Assembly: GCA_022749755.1 (NCBI GenBank) | Contig: CM040444.1 | Span: 3,103,009 to 3,167,008, forward strand | Reading direction: 5' to 3' | DNA: 64,000 nucleotides | Origin: Azadirachta indica | Taxonomy: Eukaryota; Streptophyta; Magnoliopsida; Sapindales; Meliaceae | Notes under the pieces: model-generated | What the model saw: only the letters and a program-made list of their open reading frames with translations | Told to the model about the DNA's origin: nothing | Databases searched by the model: none | Part shown: positions 1 to 11,808 of the stretch, piece after piece | How the letters are laid out: every line of letters starts with the position of its first letter | How positions within the stretch are numbered: the first letter of the stretch is position 1 | Program-made: the position numbers and the translations under genes

Positions 1-388
1 GCTCAGTTAGAAACTATTTGAAACAAGGAGTAAAACTAAGTTATGCATAATTGGGGAGGCATAGATAGGCAGTTGATTCTTTTTAAATCTTAATCAGTTT
101 AAGTAAAAAGAAAGAGGAGGTAATAATCGAGCTAGAATTAACCCGGTTCATGGTTTAGGAACAGTGTTTTGGAAAATATTTCGACAAATGTCAGAATCAT
201 TCAATCCAATGTTTGGCTTCAAGGTCATTCCAAATATGTAGGACATTAATGAGTGTTTCTGGTATTCTATTGAGAATAGTATCTCTGTCTGATCTGTAAC
301 AATTTTTTAAATTTTCCGAATGTTTTTTAACTTTTTACCTTTTTTCGTTTTTTCAATTTGCTGCCTCCAACTGACTTTCTGCTGACAG
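1..388 (+). other. Intron or upstream part of the NYN-domain gene
   Basis: No coding sequence is recognised here. The stretch ends in a T-rich tract and a CTGACAG acceptor at 381-388, directly before the first exon I can read, so it is most likely intron. The gene's start codon and N-terminal targeting sequence lie outside the window to the left. Confidence 0.5.
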
Positions 389-3300
389 GATTCTGAATTG
401 GCACCTCCAAGAATTACGTCTAATGTCAAGCAGAATTTGCAGTTTTTGAAGTTATGGAAGGTTGGTTATATATTTCTACATCTAAATCTGATATCAAAAT
501 TTACCTTTAATCTCATTCAAGGAAGCCCTTGTAGGAGTTTCAAAAGAGGAAGTCTAGCACACCTAGGCCTTCAACTAGTTATCGCAGGAAAAAAGTTGAG
601 AAGGAGGAAATTCCTGAAGATGCTGATCTTTATCGCGATCCTACGACTTCCCTTTACTAGTAATAAGCTTTCCAGGTTTCTTTCTTATTTCAAATTGTTA
701 TTTCATTTATCTTCTCGTAATCTTCTTTGAAAGTATTGCTCTTTGTTTGCTAATAAAATTTTTACAGTACAAACCAGGGTTTGGACAATGCTGTTCCTGT
801 TTTGCTTGTTGACGGCTATAATGTCTGTGGCTATTGGCCCAAGCTGAAGAAACATTTCATGAAAGGAAGGCTAGATGTTGCTCGCCAGAAGCTAATCGAT
901 GAACTTGTGGCATTTAGTATGATTAGAGGTTTGTAGCTTTTACGTCATATTGGATAGAAGGATGAAAACAGCCAAATTGGTTCAACATGCTTGTTGTGAG
1001 GTAGTAGTGCTAAAACTTTAACATCATTGTTAAATCCTTCACTATTAGATTAAGCTTTTAGGATTAGAAGTTACATAACATAGTAAGTAGCCAGTTTGGT
1101 TGAGACTTCTTGGCTTCAAATCCCTGTTCTATGTTCGCACTCGTTTTTTTGTTTGAATCGACTTTGCGTGTAGAGGGGATGTTGGAGTTTGAATATTATT
1201 ATTTGAGCACTTATCTATCAGCTTTAGCTTATGGGTTTGGTTACTTAACAACTGCTCTAGGTTCTACATAGGCGACCTATGTAATGGTTGAGTTGAGGTT
1301 TCAATTGTGAGGATGAAGAAAAAAATAGAATTCAACGTATTATAAGATTTTGGATGTTGCTTGCTGAACTTTACATACCTAATCAACAATGACATTTGCA
1401 GTTCATAACTTCCTTGTTATGAATATCCATATATCTTGCATAGCAGATTTCTTGATAAGAAGTGGCAATATGGAAATTAAAAACTTCCCCTGATGTTTAC
1501 TTTAGTACTTGAATAAGTTTTGCTTTTAAATGTTCTCCTTTGAAGGTTTTCCTTGATGACCTAATATTACTTGAATTTTTCATAGTTGTTTCATAAATAT
1601 TGCAGTATAGATAAACAAATATTAATAGATAAACAAAATAAAGAGAAGACAAACGAATTTACATGGTTTGGCCACCATATCTTGCTCCACAGACTTATGT
1701 TTTTTCCACCCAAACTTTTACAATGTTAAAGCAAGATTCAAAGAGATGTAACATAAAATTGCTTTTATTAGTATTCTCTGTACAGGTACTTTGTAATATT
1801 TTAACAATCAGATGTAGCGTTGACTCAAGTCTCATCTAAAATGCTGGCCTAATAGTTGGCTTGTTATTAATTGTGTTTATATTTATATCACCAGCTCATT
1901 TGATTATTTCTGAAATATTTACAGAGGTGAAAGTGGTAGTTGTATTTGATGCTGTGATGTCTGGACTACCTACACACAAGGAAGAATTTATTGGGTATTA
2001 GTTTCCAACCTAAACCATGGTTACATTATTTTTTTATTATTTTACTCTTGAAATTGTCAGTTCTATTGCGAAGCACTTGTTTGTTTTCTTTTGTGAAACA
2101 TGCTTTATTTCCAATTCAGATCGTGTTACCAAGTATACCTATGTTTCTATAGATGCTTGTAGGTTTTAGTGTTAATGGCTCCATGTTCCATGCATATCTG
2201 TTGGTCAGACAGAGTGATGCTCAGTCTTGACTGTCAAATCTTTCACTTTTACACAATGAACTTTCATTCTATTGTATCATTGTTCCCTTGACTGCAAATT
2301 CAAGAATATATTATTGAGCGCACTTGTAATCTTGGCAATGCTTTAACTAATTTGCTGTTTATTTTCAGTATTAACTAGCAGTATTATTCCCAAAAGGTTA
2401 TGCTTATGGGATCCAAAGGATACTTAACATAGTATTAGAACCAAGCCTAACAAGAGTTCACATATTCTTATTCCACAAATTGCTTAAGTAAATTATTGCT
2501 TAGTTGATTCCGTGTTTGGATCCATGTGATGAATCCAAATAAACCTGGCCACGCTGGTCAATGAACTTGTTACAGTATTAGTGTTTAGCCCATTTCTAGT
2601 AATTTAAGCTTATAGTTTAATGATTACTCAACAGAACTACTTTTCCATAATACTGGTAGATGACTAGAACAAATGGCCTTATAAATGTTCTTAACTTGTC
2701 TTTTCAAGCAAGGCAGGTTAAGACCATGTGTCTGTGTTACCAAAGTAACTACTAATAAATTAAATCTTTGTTATTAATCCCAAGTAGTAGGTTTATTGAT
2801 GTCATTTAAATCCTTTTGGCATTCTTTTTTTCATTAGTTGAAATTGTTTTGTGTTCTACTGTAACACTATCAAATGAAATTTTCTTCCTATTCGTTAAAT
2901 TCATTTGAAGTCTATAATATTAAGAGTTCATAATGTTGCAGTGTTGATTTAGTTTACTCCGGAGAAACATGTGCTGATGCATGGATTGAAAAGGAGGTAA
3001 GAATCTAACATTTCCTGTTTCACAGTATAAATGATACAATTTTTCAGTTTAAAATGTGGGGATTTTTTAGTTCACATGCACGCCTCACTTCTAGTCAGAT
3101 GTCCCTTACATTCATTTACATTGGAAGATCAATTTTATTTCTTCTGTTGCATAATAACAGGATATAGTTAAATGATTGGTCATATCCAAAAGGTCACAGT
3201 ATGTGATGAGCCGTGTTTATACTTTCCCCCAAATTATTATTTTTGAAAAAACATTTATTGTTAAACATGGTTAAATTGTGATGTGGCATTGTGAGAATTT

Positions 3301-4430
3301 TTACAATATATGCCTCTGGTGTTTATATTGTTAGGCGGTTTTAAATGTGATTTACTGTTGTTTTCTGATTAGCAGGCTGGCATCATGTTTATGTAACAGA
3401 TTGTAGCTTTGAGAGAGGATGGATGCCCCAAAGTTTGGGTTGTGACTTCCGATCATTGTCAGCAGCATGCAGCATATGGAGCAGTATGCACTCTCACACA
3501 AGTGTTATTGTAATAATCATAAGATGTGTTACTAAGTTCTTTGAGTTTCCTTTACAGTCTTGTCTATTTGCTTCAAAATATAAACTTAGTGCTCAGTACA
3601 TGCATGTCATTACAATAAGTTCTAATGAACGGTTAAAATAATAACTGTAAGCATCTTTGTAACATTTCTAGTCGAGTAATGCAGATGTATATTGGTTTAT
3701 GCACGTGCTATATGTCACCTAATGTACATTTCTGATCATTTTCAGGGAGCCTTTATATGGAGTTCTAAGGCATTGGTTTCTGAGGTCAGCCATGGTTATC
3801 TGTTATCATTCTTTGATCAGTAAATAATCATGTCAACAAATTTTATTTTTTCTGCATTTATATTAACTTTGTCTCTTTGATGATCCGTGTAGATTAAAGC
3901 ATCACAGAAGGAAGTTGAGATGATGCTTCAAGAGCAAAGGTCTAACATATGCTAAAACATCTAAGTTTGTCAAGTTGTTTCTGTTTGCATTTGTTTACCT
4001 ATGTTTGGTTTAGTTTTTGGTAATGTGTGTCGCCCATTTGCATAAGTCATTTCTGTCGCCTATACATGGGATGACAGGTTTTACGAATCCCCTCTTGTTA
4101 AGTTTAATACACTCTACAGCTGCTTATACCATTGGCTGGCAATCCCTTCTCCTAACAGCCAAGTCTTTGCGTTGAATTTGTGTAACAAGGTTTACTTTAA
4201 CGTGCTTACGAGTTAAATTTCATTTATTCTAGCAGTGTTCATTTCGGATTTTTTTTTTCATTTCTTAAGAAATGAACTTTGCATCTTGATACATGTGGTT
4301 GATTTTGTTGTTTTACTTTCTCAGATCGCATTCCTTTCAAGGTAGATTGTTAAAGCACAATCTCGATTCTGAAGTTGTGGACGCTCTCAAGGATCTGCGG
4401 AATAAGCTATCAGAGAACGAGTCAAAGTAG
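389..4430 (+). CDS. YacP-like NYN-domain protein (3' part, start outside window)
   Basis: Exons read as 389-460, 535-659, 768-928, 1925-1994, 2942-2996, 3400-3483, 3746-3784, 3893-3939 and 4325-4430 (stop TAG); all junctions are GT-AG and in frame. After a basic, Ser/Pro-rich lead the protein shows PVLLVDGYNVCGYWPKLK, then KVVVVFDAVMSG, VDLVYSGETCADAWIEKE, KVWVVTSDHCQQHAAYG and GAFIWSSKALVSEI. This is the YacP/NYN fold, with the conserved Asp of VDGYN and the Asp of TSDH expected in the PIN-like active site. Family knowledge: NYN proteins are predicted metal-dependent RNases related to bacillus YacP/Rae1; the plant member (Arabidopsis At2g02410, from memory) is probably plastid-targeted. The targeting region is not in the window. 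The first two exons lie in the poorly conserved linker and are the least certain. Confidence 0.88.
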
Positions 4431-5015
4431 CTCATCTTATTTAACTTACATCACACCCTCTCCATAGGTGCCATGCTTACTGCCAATTTCGAACCCACAA
4501 CAGGCTTGCTACAGTAAAAATATGAAGGATCATTTATTGACAAGCCGGTATAGAAATGCATTACTTAAAATGTACAGACAATATCATATAAGGCAATTTC
4601 ATACATTGCCACAATCATGAGTACAGGTATATGGATTGCACAAAAAGTAATCTGAAATCATAGCAGCTCCATATGTAGATAACCTATTTGCAAAATCCAC
4701 TGTTATTTCTTTGCTAGCGGTAGAGGAAATATTTAAGTATTTAATTTAAGTACAAGGATTCAAATCTTTGTTTTTTTTTTTTTCCAGCCTACAAATTTGA
4801 TAATTTTTTGTAGCAGCATCTCTTGTTATTACATGACTATCTATATCAATAAGTATCATAATGCAATTTCTTTTTGGTGTTCTATTTCTTGTTCGCTTGT
4901 GTATTCATTGCAACAAAGGAGCTTGTCATTCAGAAGTGAAGCCACGAATCCATGTTCACTAGAACTGTTTTCGGACATAATATTTTGGATTAAAAGTCTT
5001 TACAGTATTTTTATT
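4431..5015. other. 3' flank of the NYN gene
   Basis: This holds the probable 3' UTR of the NYN gene, then AT-rich spacer with a T run near 4770-4785. Nothing else is recognisable up to the LTR element. Confidence 0.4.
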
Positions 5016-5183
5016 TGTTAGAATTAAAATTATTATTAGTTTTTTTTCTAATTTGTTAAGGATTTTTAAGTTTACGACGATTTATATTTATGTTGATTTA
5101 TTATTTCAGTTTATATAAAGGCATATCTATATACCTAATTTATAATTTCAAAGAAATTCAATACAATTTTATTTTCTTGAACA
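5016..5183 (+). repeat. 5' LTR of TRIM-like element
   Basis: 168 bp, starts TGTTAG and ends AACA (canonical TG...CA). An AT-rich TATATAAAGG near 5112-5121 could serve as the LTR TATA box. It is joined directly to the primer-binding site. Confidence 0.85.
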
Positions 5184-5499
5184 TGGTATCAGAGCAGATT
5201 TGATCTTATATTTGAAAGTTATATCAAAAAATTTTTAATAATGATGATGTGCTATCCTATAAGGTGATTATTGAATATGATTTAGTTTTTTCAAAAAAAG
5301 AGGCAAAAAAAAATGCTACTAAGTATGATTTAGTTTTCTGAAAAAAAAAAAGTAAAAAAAATTCTGAAAGCTTTTCAAAAAAAGTAGAGAAAAAAGTATA
5401 AGAACCTTCATATAGGTACTGTTTATGGATATTGTTCACGAGGCTGTGGTAGAGTACTACTCACGAGTCTTTTGTTCTTGAAATGGTTGTTTATTTGTT

Positions 5500-5720
5500 T
5501 ATTATTACTAGCCTATAAAAAGGCACAATAAGTATTTTCCGCCTATGAAAAGGCATTATTAATATTTTTCACTTGAAAATAAAAAGGCACAATTAATATT
5601 CTTAACTTAAGAAAAGGTACAGTCAGTATTTTTCACCTAAAAAAAGATATAGTAAAATATTTTTTGCCTCTTAAAAGACATAAGATCGCCTCTTAAAAGC
5701 ACAAGTAGTTTTCTCTTATT
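5500..5720 (+). repeat. Degenerate short tandem repeats inside the TRIM-like element
   Basis: About six or seven degenerate copies of a roughly 32-bp unit built on GCCTAT-AAAAGGCACAAT-AATATTTTTCA lie in the internal domain. They carry no reading frame. Confidence 0.6.
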
Positions 5721-5802
5721 TTTTGATATTTTGAGATTTTCTTTTCAATCACGTTAAGTTTCAAATTCAAGATTAATCTACCGTCCTGAGTTTGAGGGAA
5801 AG

Positions 5803-5970
5803 TGTTAGAATTAAAATTATTATTAGTTTTTTCCTAGTTTGTTAAGGGTTCTTAAGTTTATGAAAATTCGTAATTTATGTTGATTTATTATTTCAGTGTA
5901 TATAAAGACATATTCATATACTTAGTTTATAATTCAACAAAGATTCAATATAATTTTATTTTCTTCAATA
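5803..5970 (+). repeat. 3' LTR of TRIM-like element
   Basis: 168-bp partner of the left LTR with the same first 30 bases. Its terminal CA has mutated to TA. It follows the polypurine tract. Confidence 0.85.
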
Positions 5971-6130
5971 CTGTTGATAGGGGCATAAAGGGGACATAGA
6001 GGCATAAAGGGAACATAGGAGTTTAGTGAAGGGACATAAGGATAATATTAGCTGCAGCTTGTGGCATTGTTTATTGAGTTCTGTGATGATTTAGTTTCTT
6101 TATACATTTCTGAGTTTATCCTGTTTTGAT
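5971..6130. repeat. Short GGGACATA/GGCATAAAGG repeats
   Basis: GGGGCATAAAGG, GGGGACATAGA, GGCATAAAGGGAACATAGG and GGGACATAAGG follow each other between about 5978 and 6038, as small imperfect duplications beside the LTR element. Confidence 0.5.
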
Positions 6131-6340
6131 TAGGTTTGGTGGTTTGGTTTGCTGTGTTGCTATTTTGGGAAGTAGTTTGCAGTTTTGGTGGTTTGGTTTG
6201 GTGTCTTGCTATTTTGGGAAGTAGTTTGCAGTTTTGGTGTTTTGGTGGTTTGGTTTGCTGTGTTGCCATTTTGGGAATTAGTTTGTAGTTTTGGTGGTTT
6301 GGTTTGCTGTCTTGCTATTTTGGGAATTTGATTGCAGGTT
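6131..6340. repeat. Minisatellite, about four units of 49-57 bp
   Basis: The unit reads roughly TTTTGGTGGTTTGGTTTGCT followed by GTGTTGCTATTTTGGGAAGT and AGTTTGCAG. Four copies begin near 6131, 6183, 6231 and 6288. They differ by a few substitutions and one 8-bp insertion (TTTTGGTG). A minus-strand reading frame through it (Thr/Lys/Pro/Gln-rich) is a product of the repeat. Confidence 0.85.
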
Positions 6341-7728
6341 TGGTGCCTTTGGTTTGGTGTGTGAATGTGTTCTGATTTACCAAACCTTTCTGTTCTTCAT
6401 GGAAAATTAGAAGAAAAGCACTTTTTTTCTATTTCCTTTCTGTGCAACCTAAATTTTGGCATTAGCAGAGATGTTACTAATTAAATTAAACTAGTTGATA
6501 ATATCCGCATAGAAAAACACATTTTTAAAAATAGATATATATATATATATATATAATAAAAATACATAACTAAAAAGGAAAAGTTTGTAGTTGTGCTCTT
6601 GCATTGCATGGGTGAAGATTGAGCCCTCAACAGGGATTATTAAAGCCCAATGGGCTATGCTGAAATGGGCCTGAGCTTTTCTAAAATGCATCTAAGTGGG
6701 ATAATGATTATAATGGTCAATAAATAAATCATGAAGAGAAATCTTATATTGTTAGTCTCTCTCGTAGACAAACAACATCGACCTTGACCTCATAAATTTG
6801 GCACATACACACAGACGCTGTGGGAAGGAGGAACCCACACCCACCCACCAAAGAAAAACAAGAATTGGTTGCTAAGCAGGCAGGAATTGATGCAATATAA
6901 GATCTATATTAAATTAATTAATTGTTAGTATTGAGTCTTGCATTGTTTTTAGAGTTATTTTGGAATATATAATATAATATAATATAAAATTATTATGATT
7001 ATGATTTTTCTGTTATGGTCAATGTGTCAGTCTTATCAATCAGAACAAACTCACCGCTGCCTTAAATCTTCCCCCAATTAATACACCACCGCTCCTTTCT
7101 TAATTCTACATCTCCATTCATCCCCTTTTGGCCTGTCAGATTAATTTCCATTGGGGCCATTACTCTTTGTATCGTATATACTCTATATATTTGTAAAAAT
7201 ATGGATACTTGTGAGTGTGTGTGTATATGTATATATTATATACAACATTTTATGAGTATATCAAGTTATAACGTTATTATACTATAAAATGAGCTTATTA
7301 ATTGATTATATTAGGTTATGCACTAAGTCTTATACTGCTATATGTGCTATATTTACATTATCTATGATATATATTTACTGCAAATCCATACTTTCAACTT
7401 GATTATATATATTGTCCAGCAAGCAAACATTGTATTTGATTAATATTATAAAATTTCTGATTAATTTAATCCGGCTAGCAATTATGTTATATATATATAT
7501 ATATATATATATTATATTAAAAAATGCTCTAATTAACAAATTCATTAGCACTATAACAATAATGGTTAAATGTCGATTAATGATTAGATTATTAACATAA
7601 AGGAATAACATATACATTGTTAATTCTTTAAACCTTAGGTAATATATTATAAATTCATATCCAAAGAAAATCCTTACGTCAAAATTAGTGCTGATTAGCT
7701 AAAAACTTTTTACAAATACATGCACATC

Positions 7729-7730
<2 letters not shown>
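6341..7730. other. Intergenic, AT-rich, with an orphan site II palindrome
   Basis: No gene recognised. It has (AT)n near 6535-6556, a site II type palindrome at 6644-6656, and a short TA run at 7488-7512. The rest is low-complexity AT-rich DNA. Confidence 0.5.
6644..6656. promoter_or_regulatory. Site II-type palindrome AGCCCAATGGGCT
   Basis: AGCCCA and TGGGCT are perfect inverted halves around one A; a further TGGGCCT follows at about 6666. TGGGCC/T motifs are known TCP-binding site II elements of plant housekeeping promoters. No gene start is recognisable beside it, so a promoter role is only inferred. Confidence 0.3.

Positions 7731-7755
<25 letters not shown>
7731..7755. repeat. (AG)n microsatellite
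   Basis: Uninterrupted AG dinucleotides. Confidence 0.85.
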
Positions 7756-7759
<4 letters not shown>

Positions 7760-7987
7760 ATGCATGTAAAGCAATTGTAAAACGTAGTACAAAAAATCGC
7801 ATGCAAATTAAATAAATAAATAAATAAAGATATATATACGAATAAGATATACATAAATTCACATGTAGATCAGAGAATATGATTGGTAAATGCAGTCATA
7901 TATATGTATATAAGGTACATTTTATAATTAAGTTAGTCAACTACTTGCAGAGATTGCAAAGTATCAAATTTATTCACGAGATTCCTG

Positions 7988-8038
<51 letters not shown>
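7988..8038. repeat. (CT)n microsatellite, about 25 units
   Basis: Long perfect CT run followed by TATATCTATA. Confidence 0.9.
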
Positions 8039-8042
<4 letters not shown>

Positions 8043-8296
8043 CTATACAAATAATTATTTTCTTTCATTCATTACTGAAAAAAAACAACCAAAAAATTAA
8101 ATAAAATGGTAAAAAGAAAAAGAAATCGACGAAGAAGGAGACAAAGGAAGAAGAAGAAAGACACCAACCCCAACAAACAGGAGCAACAAAGAGTTAGTTC
8201 TGTGTCTTAACTAGAATGGAACAGAAATTAAAGCACACATTTAATGAATAAGTCAGAGAGTCAAAGAAGAAGCAGAAGCAGAAGGGTCCTAGTCCT

Positions 8297-8356
8297 GGTC
8301 TGGTCTGGTCTGGTCTGATCAATCAGACCAGTCAAATGTTTGACTCTCCTTCCTTC
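8297..8356. promoter_or_regulatory. Two adjacent short palindromes: TGGTCTGAT/ATCAGACCA and a W-box inverted pair
   Basis: CTGGT repeats lead into TGGTCTGATCAATCAGACCA, two perfect 9-base arms around CA. GTCAAATGTTTGAC follows almost at once: two GTCAAA/TTTGAC arms around TG, each containing the WRKY core TTGAC. The region is more complex than the surrounding AT-rich DNA. Its function is unknown. Confidence 0.35.
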
Positions 8357-9732
8357 CTTCCTTATTAATTAAATCCAACGGTGACTGTGGACCATGTCCT
8401 TCTGCAATATATATATATAATTTCTTGATGTTGTTGTTTCGATCGTGACCAATCATATATCTCTATGTGTATCTATGCCTAGCTATTAATGTATATGTAT
8501 GTATATACCCCATCCTTGCATTGCATATATTATATTATTGCATTGTATTGCATATATTATATTATTGCATTGCTGCAAGTCTCTCTTCATTTTTGTATTT
8601 TCTCAACCTCACACAATGTACTTATATTATATAGCAAATTTAAAAACTACTAGTAGACTTGCTCAAAAGTATTCTATATACATAACAATATCATGTATTA
8701 ATTGCGAATTAATGAATCCTTAGTGTAACGCTACAATACAGAACTCTATATATATTATATATGTATAAATACAAATTGTATAACAAGTTGATTGATGTAG
8801 CATTGGGATATTTTGCAATATACATTTAAGAGTCGGCAAAGGATGAAGCTAATTAACGAATTCAACTAACAAAATTAACAAGTTTGTGCATGTATAGATG
8901 AGATAATGCAGAATTTTCTGACAAGTCTTATTTGTGTGTTGAAGGTCAAGATCTTGGTGGGGTTAGGACACGGCGGTTCGAAAGGGATTGTTCGTTTGTC
9001 TTTTCATTCTGGCTTAATTTGCTTTGTTATATATATATTTCACTTTCTTTTAATTTATGCAATTATTGCATTACCAAACTTCACCGATCGAATATATATG
9101 TATTATATATATACATACCCCATTGATATCCATGTAATTAATTAAATAGTACATTATTAATTCTTTCTTCAAACTTTGAATGTGGAAATTTTGTTGGGTT
9201 ATCCATATATATAATTAAGATGTGTATATATCAAGGATAATTAATATCTATCTCTAATAAGACATAATTAGTTAGCAAAATTATGGATAAAAAGAAGGAT
9301 GCATCAGAAACGCAACCCTAATATATGTTATTTCATACATATTTTAAGGGATGATATTCTTGATTTGGTGCATGTAATTTCCTTTTATTTAATAACTTTT
9401 TTAGGTTCAATCAATATCAAGTTTTCTAAAGAAAAGTAAAAACAGAATTAAAAACTTTATTATGATACATTTATAGGAATTATTAGAATATTGACAAATA
9501 TTAGAAAAGTCAGGCAAAAGCTATTGAAGAGAGAGAGGAACCAAAAAAGAAGAAGAAGATTGATATAGAAAGTACATAATTTTAGAAAAATATATTGTTT
9601 GATAAATTTGCTTGTTTTTTTTTTGTAGAAAAGTCACAAGTTCACATATCAAGATAAGAAATGAGAAGTTATAAAGAATTTAGACGTCAAGATAGAAAGA
9701 TATTTTCTAACTAACATTGTTACGTGGATAAT
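8357..9732. other. Intergenic, AT-rich
   Basis: No gene recognised. A less AT-rich patch at 8930-9020 has open frames but no known protein motif and no good splice context. Confidence 0.4.
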
Positions 9733-9953
9733 AAATATCCATAAAATTTGAAAGTCATTATGATTTATATGATTATTTCATACAATTTTTAGTGCATTTT
9801 TTACCATGTAAAGATACTATAGAAAAGAAGAACAAAGGACATTTAAAAACACTTTTTTTCAAAAGAGAACAACAAATTGAAACCTTGAGAAAGAATCCAT
9901 TAATGAAATGATAATGAAAGCTAGATAATAAGTTTAATTATTATTAATAATTG
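9733..9953 (+). repeat. Direct repeat, copy 1
   Basis: About 220 bp from AATATCCATAAAATTTGAAA to TTATTATTAATAATTG. It is closely similar to 10245-10457, including the block ACAACAAATTGAAACCTTGA. Confidence 0.8.
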
Positions 9954-10244
9954 TACTACTACAAATCAATAAAAGAGTATACTAAATAAAAGGAAGTTTT
10001 TTTTTTTTAAAAATGGTTTATAAAAAAATTGTTTTTAATTATAAATAAAATAGGACTATTACATATAAATATCTTCTAAATTACATATTTACAAGATAAT
10101 TTTAATAAAGAGGACTTTAATTCTAAAAAATAAAAAGTAGTTTTCGAACTGTCTTTCTTTTATAAATTTTAAATGAAAGTTTTATTGACATTGATTTTAT
10201 TTTTTAGAAATAGAAAATATTTTTTTAACTATCTTCTCTTTTTT

Positions 10245-10457
10245 AATATCCATAAAACTTGAAAGTCATTATGATTTATATGATCATTTCACACAATTTT
10301 TAGTGGATTTTTTACTGTATAAAGATACCATATAAAAGAAAGGAATTTAAAGACACTTTTTGTCAAAAGGAAACAACAAATTGAAACCTTGAGAAAGAGT
10401 CAATTAATGAAATGAGAATGAGACCTAGATAATAAGTTTAATTATTATTAAAAATTG
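10245..10457 (+). repeat. Direct repeat, copy 2
   Basis: About 213 bp in the same orientation as 9733-9953 and offset by about 512 bp. The copies differ by scattered substitutions and small indels. The ends lack TG/CA, primer site or inverted termini, so this looks like a local segmental duplication and not LTRs. Confidence 0.8.
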
Positions 10458-11355
10458 GGAAATCATATTTCAAAATTGAAGCCTAAGTTGTTAATTAGAG
10501 AAATTAATTTAAGATTTTACTATTTTAATGCATGATAAAGCTCAAAAATTTTCTATATAGTCAATGAAAATAGAGGAACAAAAGAAAAAAAAATGAAATC
10601 AAAAGCATAGTTTCATGATTTATCAACACATAAGCAAAATAATATCTTCATCAATCGAAATTGTTTTTTTTATATATAGAAACTAATAATTTCTATACAA
10701 CTCACTTATTAGGATAGAAAATTTTCTATATATTCAATGAAAATGATAAAAAATTCGAAAGTAATAGTTAACTAATTAATTAATCATATATGTACATATT
10801 CACATATTGACAATAATAATGCAAATTAAGGCTAGGCAAAGCCAAACGTACGTCATGCTTCCACCAAAGAATTCGATGATATGCTTACATAATTGTGATG
10901 GATTTTAATTTATTAGGCCACATGAAAGAGAATATGATAGACGTATTTTTTGTGGAATCAATTCGTTTCAATCACTATATATACCTCATATAATATTAAT
11001 TTATGTATCGATCCCCACAAGAAAAAAAGAGAAATTTTGTTTGCTTTCGATGATAAATTAATTCAATCAATGATTGATAGCAATGGGTTAATTTGCATCT
11101 GCATATATGTATAAATATATATTTAGCACCCTTTGTTTCAAAAATTAAAAGAGCCTAGCTAAATAATAAAAATAAGAAATGGACAAATGGTTGGACGGCT
11201 CAAGGCCAAAACAATGGTCGGTGAAGCTCTCTCTTCATATACAGCCGGCCAGCTGCCACCCAGCCTGCTTGCTTGTTTGGGTTTGATCATCTATCCATTC
11301 ATTCATTTATGGTTTGATCTTGATTTGGGATGATTTGATAGATAGAGTAGTACTG

Positions 11356-11357
<2 letters not shown>

Positions 11358-11394
<37 letters not shown>
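11358..11394. repeat. (TGA)n microsatellite, about 12 units
   Basis: Perfect TGA/GAT trinucleotide run. Confidence 0.9.
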
Positions 11395-11778
11395 CATCCA
11401 TCAACAGTCAGAAATTAATTAATTAATAAATTTGAAAAGGCAATTAAAAGGAGACAAGAGAAAGGGTTGACAACCGCCAATTTGGTCGAGGCCACACGGG
11501 TTCTCTGTGGCTATTAATTCTCAGTTCTCACACAAGAAAATACAACTCAACCAACCCAATTAAGCAACCCTCCATATATCCCTATACATATCTTATAATT
11601 GCCTACCCATGCACATACATACACATATATTTGCACATATAGGTCCATTTCTGATCTGCATGCATATCTATGCCTACCTAGCTAGCTATATCACATTATG
11701 GTTTATCTTTTAGTTCCATTGTGCTGCTGTAACTTTCAAATCACATGCTGCAACTCTAAACCAAAATCTCAAATATAC

Positions 11779-11808
11779 GAGACTGAGACTGAGACTGAGA
11801 CTGAGACT
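11779..11808. repeat. (GAGACT)5 hexanucleotide repeat
   Basis: Five perfect GAGACT units. Confidence 0.9.

Larger units (their letters stand above)
5016..5970 (+). mobile_element. TRIM-like miniature LTR retrotransposon (copia-type signals, non-autonomous)
   Basis: Two direct repeats of 168 bp (5016-5183 and 5803-5970) both begin TGTTAGAATTAAAATTATTA. The left one ends ...TTGAACA and is followed at once by TGGTATCAGAGCAG (5184-5197), whose first 12 bases match the usual primer-binding site for the 3' end of initiator tRNA-Met. A polypurine tract, TTGAGGGAAAG, lies directly before the right repeat (about 5791-5802). These are the diagnostic parts of an LTR retrotransposon. The internal region is only about 620 bp and has no gag or pol reading frame, so the element needed proteins in trans. 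Its size fits TRIM or small deletion derivatives. The LTRs differ at roughly 20 positions by eye and the right LTR ends ATA instead of ACA, so it is old. No clear target duplication remains (TTATT left, CTGTT right). Confidence 0.85.

Noticed and set aside
6048..6269. Thr/Lys/Pro/Gln-rich minus-strand open frame
   Set aside because: It is the translation of the minisatellite; no start context, splice sites or conservation.
6131..6340. CRISPR-like array
   Set aside because: Units are adjacent without unique spacers and the genome is a plant nuclear one; it is a minisatellite.
8960..9000. GGCGGTTCGAAAGGG resembling a tRNA T arm
   Set aside because: No matching T-stem, no acceptor stem and no A/D-arm upstream.
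9733..10457. Second small LTR element
   Set aside because: The repeats lack TG...CA ends, a primer-binding site and a polypurine tract.
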